Shown: one piece after another, positions 55,922-57,863 of the stretch
Numbering within the stretch: the stretch's first letter is position 1
How the letters are laid out: the number at the start of each line of letters is the position of its first letter
Origin: an uncultured Bacteroidales bacterium
Lineage (GTDB): Bacteria; Bacteroidota; Bacteroidia; Bacteroidales; WCHB1-69
Assembly: GCA_900315245.1 (NCBI GenBank)
Contig: OMYJ01000002.1
Coordinates: forward strand, 1 to 57,863
DNA: 57,863 bases
Direction of reading: 5' to 3'
The notes under the pieces: model-generated
Told to the model about the DNA's origin: nothing
The model's input: the letters and a program-made list of their open reading frames with translations, nothing else
Database searches by the model: none
Made by a program: the position numbers and the translations under genes

Positions 55922-56390
55922 TGGGCCCCTCCTTCTCTGGCAAATAGTGACCGAGGTGCATCTCCTCGTTGAGTTTCTCCAAATCCTCAGGACTCATATC
56001 AAACTTCTCGTGATATTTCCGGCTGTTCCACATCTCGATCTGACCGTTATCCAGCACCATCACCAGCTCCTTGTCAATGGCATACATCTCCATCAGCGGC
56101 TTCGGGATGACGATGCGGTGCTGCGCGTCACATTCCAGCATGGCCGTGTTGCGCAGGAAGGCGTTGCGGTACAGTTTCACCCGGGTGAGGTTACGGTCCA
56201 GCGAGTTCAGATAGTCCATCTGCTTGCGGTAAGCCTTTTCAGACCACAGCATGATGTACTCGCCGAAGCCGTGCGTGACATAGAAAACTTCACGTTCCTC
56301 CTCCGACAACGCACGCAACAGGGCCGTGGGCAGCTTCAGCCGTCCGCTTTTCTCTATTGAGACTTCCCAATATCCGTATTCCGTTGTCAT
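55908..56390 (-). CDS. mraZ: MraZ, transcriptional regulator of the dcw cluster
   Basis: An AbrB-fold DNA-binding protein with two SpoVT/AbrB-like repeats (about 160 residues; EKSGRLKLPTALLRAL and ECDAQHRIVIPKPLMEMY). In E. coli MraZ represses its own operon through TGGGN repeats spaced 10 bp. The start is taken at 56390 (MTTEYGYW), because the longer frame to 56438 runs through the -7 box at 56419-56426. It is the first gene of the cluster. Candidate 10-bp-spaced TGGAA boxes lie upstream at 56513 and 56685. Confidence 0.93.
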   Translation of the reverse strand: MTTEYGYWEVSIEKSGRLKLPTALLRALSEEEREVFYVTHGFGEYIMLWSEKAYRKQMDYLNSLDRNLTRVKLYRNAFLRNTAMLECDAQHRIVIPKPLMEMYAIDKELVMVLDNGQIEMWNSRKYHEKFDMSPEDLEKLNEEMHLGHYLPEKEGPNGIS

Positions 56391-56418
56391 AACTTTTTCT
56401 ATGCCAATTTTCGAGCGA

Positions 56419-56426
56419 CAAAAATA
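56419..56426 (-). promoter_or_regulatory. -7 box TATTTTTG for the dcw cluster
   Basis: On the minus strand TATTTTTG is followed by TCGC, 28 bp before ATG 56390. It sets the mraZ start. Confidence 0.75.
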
Positions 56427-56512
56427 TAATTTTTCCACAACATATTTCCATAATTTGCAACTTATTTAATATTTGTTGTTAAAAATCAATGTTAAAATAC
56501 TGATTATCAATA

Positions 56513-56527
56513 TGGAAAAAGATGGAA
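56513..56527 (+). promoter_or_regulatory. Two TGGAA boxes, 10-bp period (candidate MraZ site)
   Basis: TGGAA begins at 56513 and 56523 (TGGAAAAAGATGGAAAAAAG). The spacing matches known MraZ boxes, although the E. coli core is TGGGN. Confidence 0.4.
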
Positions 56528-56684
56528 AAAAGTTTTCAACATATTTCAACAATAGCAATATTCTACTTATAATCAATACCTTATGAAATCTTGTTGAAAT
56601 AGTTGTTATAATGCTGATTATCAATAAAAAATCAAAAAGAAAACAAAATCATCCGTTCAAGATCACTTTTCAACACAAAGCTAT

Positions 56685-56709
56685 TGGAAAAAAATGGAAT
56701 ATTTTGGAA
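56685..56709 (+). promoter_or_regulatory. Three TGGAA boxes, 10-bp period (candidate MraZ site)
   Basis: TGGAA begins at 56685, 56695 and 56705, exactly 10 bp apart, as in the three-box MraZ operators known elsewhere. The distance to the mraZ promoter is about 260 bp; hflX is about 85 bp from its own -7 box. Confidence 0.4.
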
Positions 56710-56724
56710 TTGTCTCGTCAAATC

Positions 56725-56785
56725 ATCGTCTTTTCGTTTCATCGCTTCATCGTTTCATCGTTTCATCGCCTCATCGCCTCATCTC
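56725..56785. repeat. TCATCGnn repeat upstream of hflX
   Basis: Alternating TCATCGTCTTTTCG, TTCATCGC, TTCATCGT and TCATCGCC words, ending just before the hflX promoter. Same family as 47447-47604. Confidence 0.8.
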
Positions 56786-56794
56786 CAAATTTTG

Positions 56795-56802
56795 TATATT
56801 TG
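56795..56802 (+). promoter_or_regulatory. -7 box TATATTTG for hflX
   Basis: TATATTTG followed by CCGCTC, 35 bp before ATG 56838. Confidence 0.75.
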
Positions 56803-56837
56803 CCGCTCAAAACCTTAACCGAACCAACAAGGACATC

Positions 56838-57863
56838 ATGGCGATAGAACACCTTGACAATTACCGCGAAACGGCCGTGCTGATTGCCGTCTCCACCCCA
56901 GATGTCGCTGAGGAAAAGACGATGGAGTACCTCGACGAACTGGCATTCCTCGTGGAAACCGCCGGCGGCGAGTGCGTGAAAAAGTTCATCCAGAACCTCG
57001 CCCACCCCGACACGCGAACCTATTTCGGCTCCGGCAAAATCCGCGAAGTGGCCGACTACGTGCACGAGAACAACATCGACATGGTGGTGGTCGATGACGA
57101 GCTTCCACCCTCACAACAGCGTAACATCGAGGAACTTACCCGCTGCAAAGTGATGGACCGCACACACCTCATCCTCGACATCTTCGCCAAGCACGCGCAG
57201 ACCGCCCACGCCAAGACGCAGGTGGAACTGGCGCAATACAAGTACCTCCTGCCCCGCCTCACCGGCATGTGGACGCACCTGGAGAAACAGCGCGGCGGTA
57301 TCGGCATGAGAGGTCCCGGCGAAAAGGAAATAGAAACCGACCGCCGTATCATCCGCGATCGTATCTCCTTGTTGGAAAAGCGGTTGAAGGAAATAGACAA
57401 GCAGAAAAAGACCCAACGCGGACACCGCGAGCAGTTCGTCCGCGTCGCCCTCGTGGGTTACACCAACGTCGGCAAATCCACCATCATGAACCTGCTCAGC
57501 AACTCCGACGTGCTTGTGGAAAACAAACTCTTCGCAACATTGGACACCACCGTGCGCAAGGTCGTTTTCCAAAATCTGCCGTTCTTGCTCTCTGACACGG
57601 TAGGGTTTATCCGCAAACTCCCGCACGGCCTTGTGGAGTCTTTCAAATCGACCCTCGACGAGGTCCGCGAAACGCATCTGCTGCTGCACGTGGTCGATAT
57701 CAGCCACCCCGACTTCGAGGAGCAGATCCAGACCGTGCAACGGACGTTAGACGAAATCGACTGCAGCGGAAAGCCTACCGTCATCATTTTCAACAAGATA
57801 GACCAATACTCTTGGGTGGAGAAGGCGGAAGACGACCTCACCCCAAAAACCAAGGAGAACATC
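56838..57863 (+). CDS. hflX: HflX ribosome-associated GTPase, 5' part
   Basis: A GTPase that binds the 50S subunit and splits or rescues stalled ribosomes. 342 codons are present and the frame is open at the window edge; HflX is usually 390-430 residues, so about 50-80 are missing. The N-terminal nucleotide-binding domain has YFGSGKIREVADYV and VVDDELPPSQQRNIEEL. It is followed by RRGGIGMRGPGEKEIETDRR-like glycine-rich sequence (residues about 153-172) and a G domain: G1 GYTNVGKST, G3-like SDTVGFIRKLPHGLVESF, G4 FNKID. The start is set by the -7 box at 56795. It is divergent from the dcw cluster. Confidence 0.96.
   Translation, partial: MAIEHLDNYRETAVLIAVSTPDVAEEKTMEYLDELAFLVETAGGECVKKFIQNLAHPDTRTYFGSGKIREVADYVHENNIDMVVVDDELPPSQQRNIEELTRCKVMDRTHLILDIFAKHAQTAHAKTQVELAQYKYLLPRLTGMWTHLEKQRGGIGMRGPGEKEIETDRRIIRDRISLLEKRLKEIDKQKKTQRGHREQFVRVALVGYTNVGKSTIMNLLSNSDVLVENKLFATLDTTVRKVVFQNLPFLLSDTVGFIRKLPHGLVESFKSTLDEVRETHLLLHVVDISHPDFEEQIQTVQRTLDEIDCSGKPTVIIFNKIDQYSWVEKAEDDLTPKTKENI

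Larger units (their letters stand above)
56391..56837. other. Divergent mraZ-hflX regulatory gap
   Basis: No gene is visible in these 447 AT-rich bp. It holds outward -7 boxes at 56419-56426 (-) and 56795-56802 (+), TGGAA boxes with exact 10-bp period at 56513/56523 and 56685/56695/56705, a 13-bp direct repeat CTGATTATCAATA at 56500-56512 and 56614-56626, and a TCATCGnn repeat at 56725-56785. Confidence 0.75.

Overview
The window comes from an anaerobic Bacteroidetes chromosome, most likely a member of Bacteroidales. Seen directly: at least a dozen genes are preceded by the Bacteroidetes -7 box TAnnTTTG (often extended to TTTGCCGCC), there are few Shine-Dalgarno sequences, two large secreted proteins end in type IX secretion (T9SS) sorting domains, and there are genes for sphingolipid-type synthesis, a HydE hydrogenase maturase and lipid A synthesis. 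No rRNA, CRISPR array, intact insertion sequence or prophage was found. One tRNA gene, tRNA-Ser(GCT), is present.

Layout. 1-2.5 kb: the 3' end of comM (with an apparent internal deletion), a two-helix membrane protein of unknown function, and a membrane LytTR-winged-helix regulator. 2.8-16.9 kb: two T9SS-exported adhesin-like proteins, the second about 3720 residues long and built from 13 repeats of about 800 bp. 17-18.5 kb: a decayed DUF559 unit bounded by structured inverted repeats, and a FISUMP lipoprotein. 18.5-25.3 kb: a repeat-rich gap, then murG, a YbaK-type editing protein, hydE, a coiled-coil protein, mtgA, and an lpxD-lpxC operon in which lpxC lacks the usual FabZ fusion. 25.4-30.8 kb: tRNA-Ser and a candidate ceramide cluster (acyl ligase, acyl carrier protein, GNAT-like protein, short-chain reductase, serine palmitoyltransferase). 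31-34 kb: an MMPL-type exporter with a LolA-like carrier. 34-45.3 kb: a C-A-T-C-A-T-R nonribosomal peptide synthetase (NRPS) lying downstream of a beta-barrel protein, a STAS protein and a SpoIIE-type phosphatase. 45.4-47.3 kb: an ABC-F ATPase. 47.6-56.4 kb: a dcw cell-wall/division cluster on the minus strand (mraZ-rsmH-ftsL-ftsI-murE-mraY-murD remnant-ftsW). 56.8 kb to the end: the 5' part of hflX.

The most unusual features are these. A MurD that is reduced to a degenerate C-terminal domain sits in the normal murD slot. The NRPS should release its product as an aldehyde, and it appears to sit under a partner-switching regulator. A complete-looking ceramide gene set stands beside a lipid exporter. 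A 100-bp chimeric insert joins a murG fragment to the exact 3' end of the giant adhesin gene. A 28-bp palindrome family includes one copy inside the NRPS coding sequence.

Intergenic DNA is strikingly repetitive: low-complexity 'word' repeats (variants of AATGGTTATTGGTTATAGG), an 8-bp TCATCGnn tandem array, REP-like hairpins and GTAGRGRCG palindromes. Several of these run into the stop codons of flanking genes.
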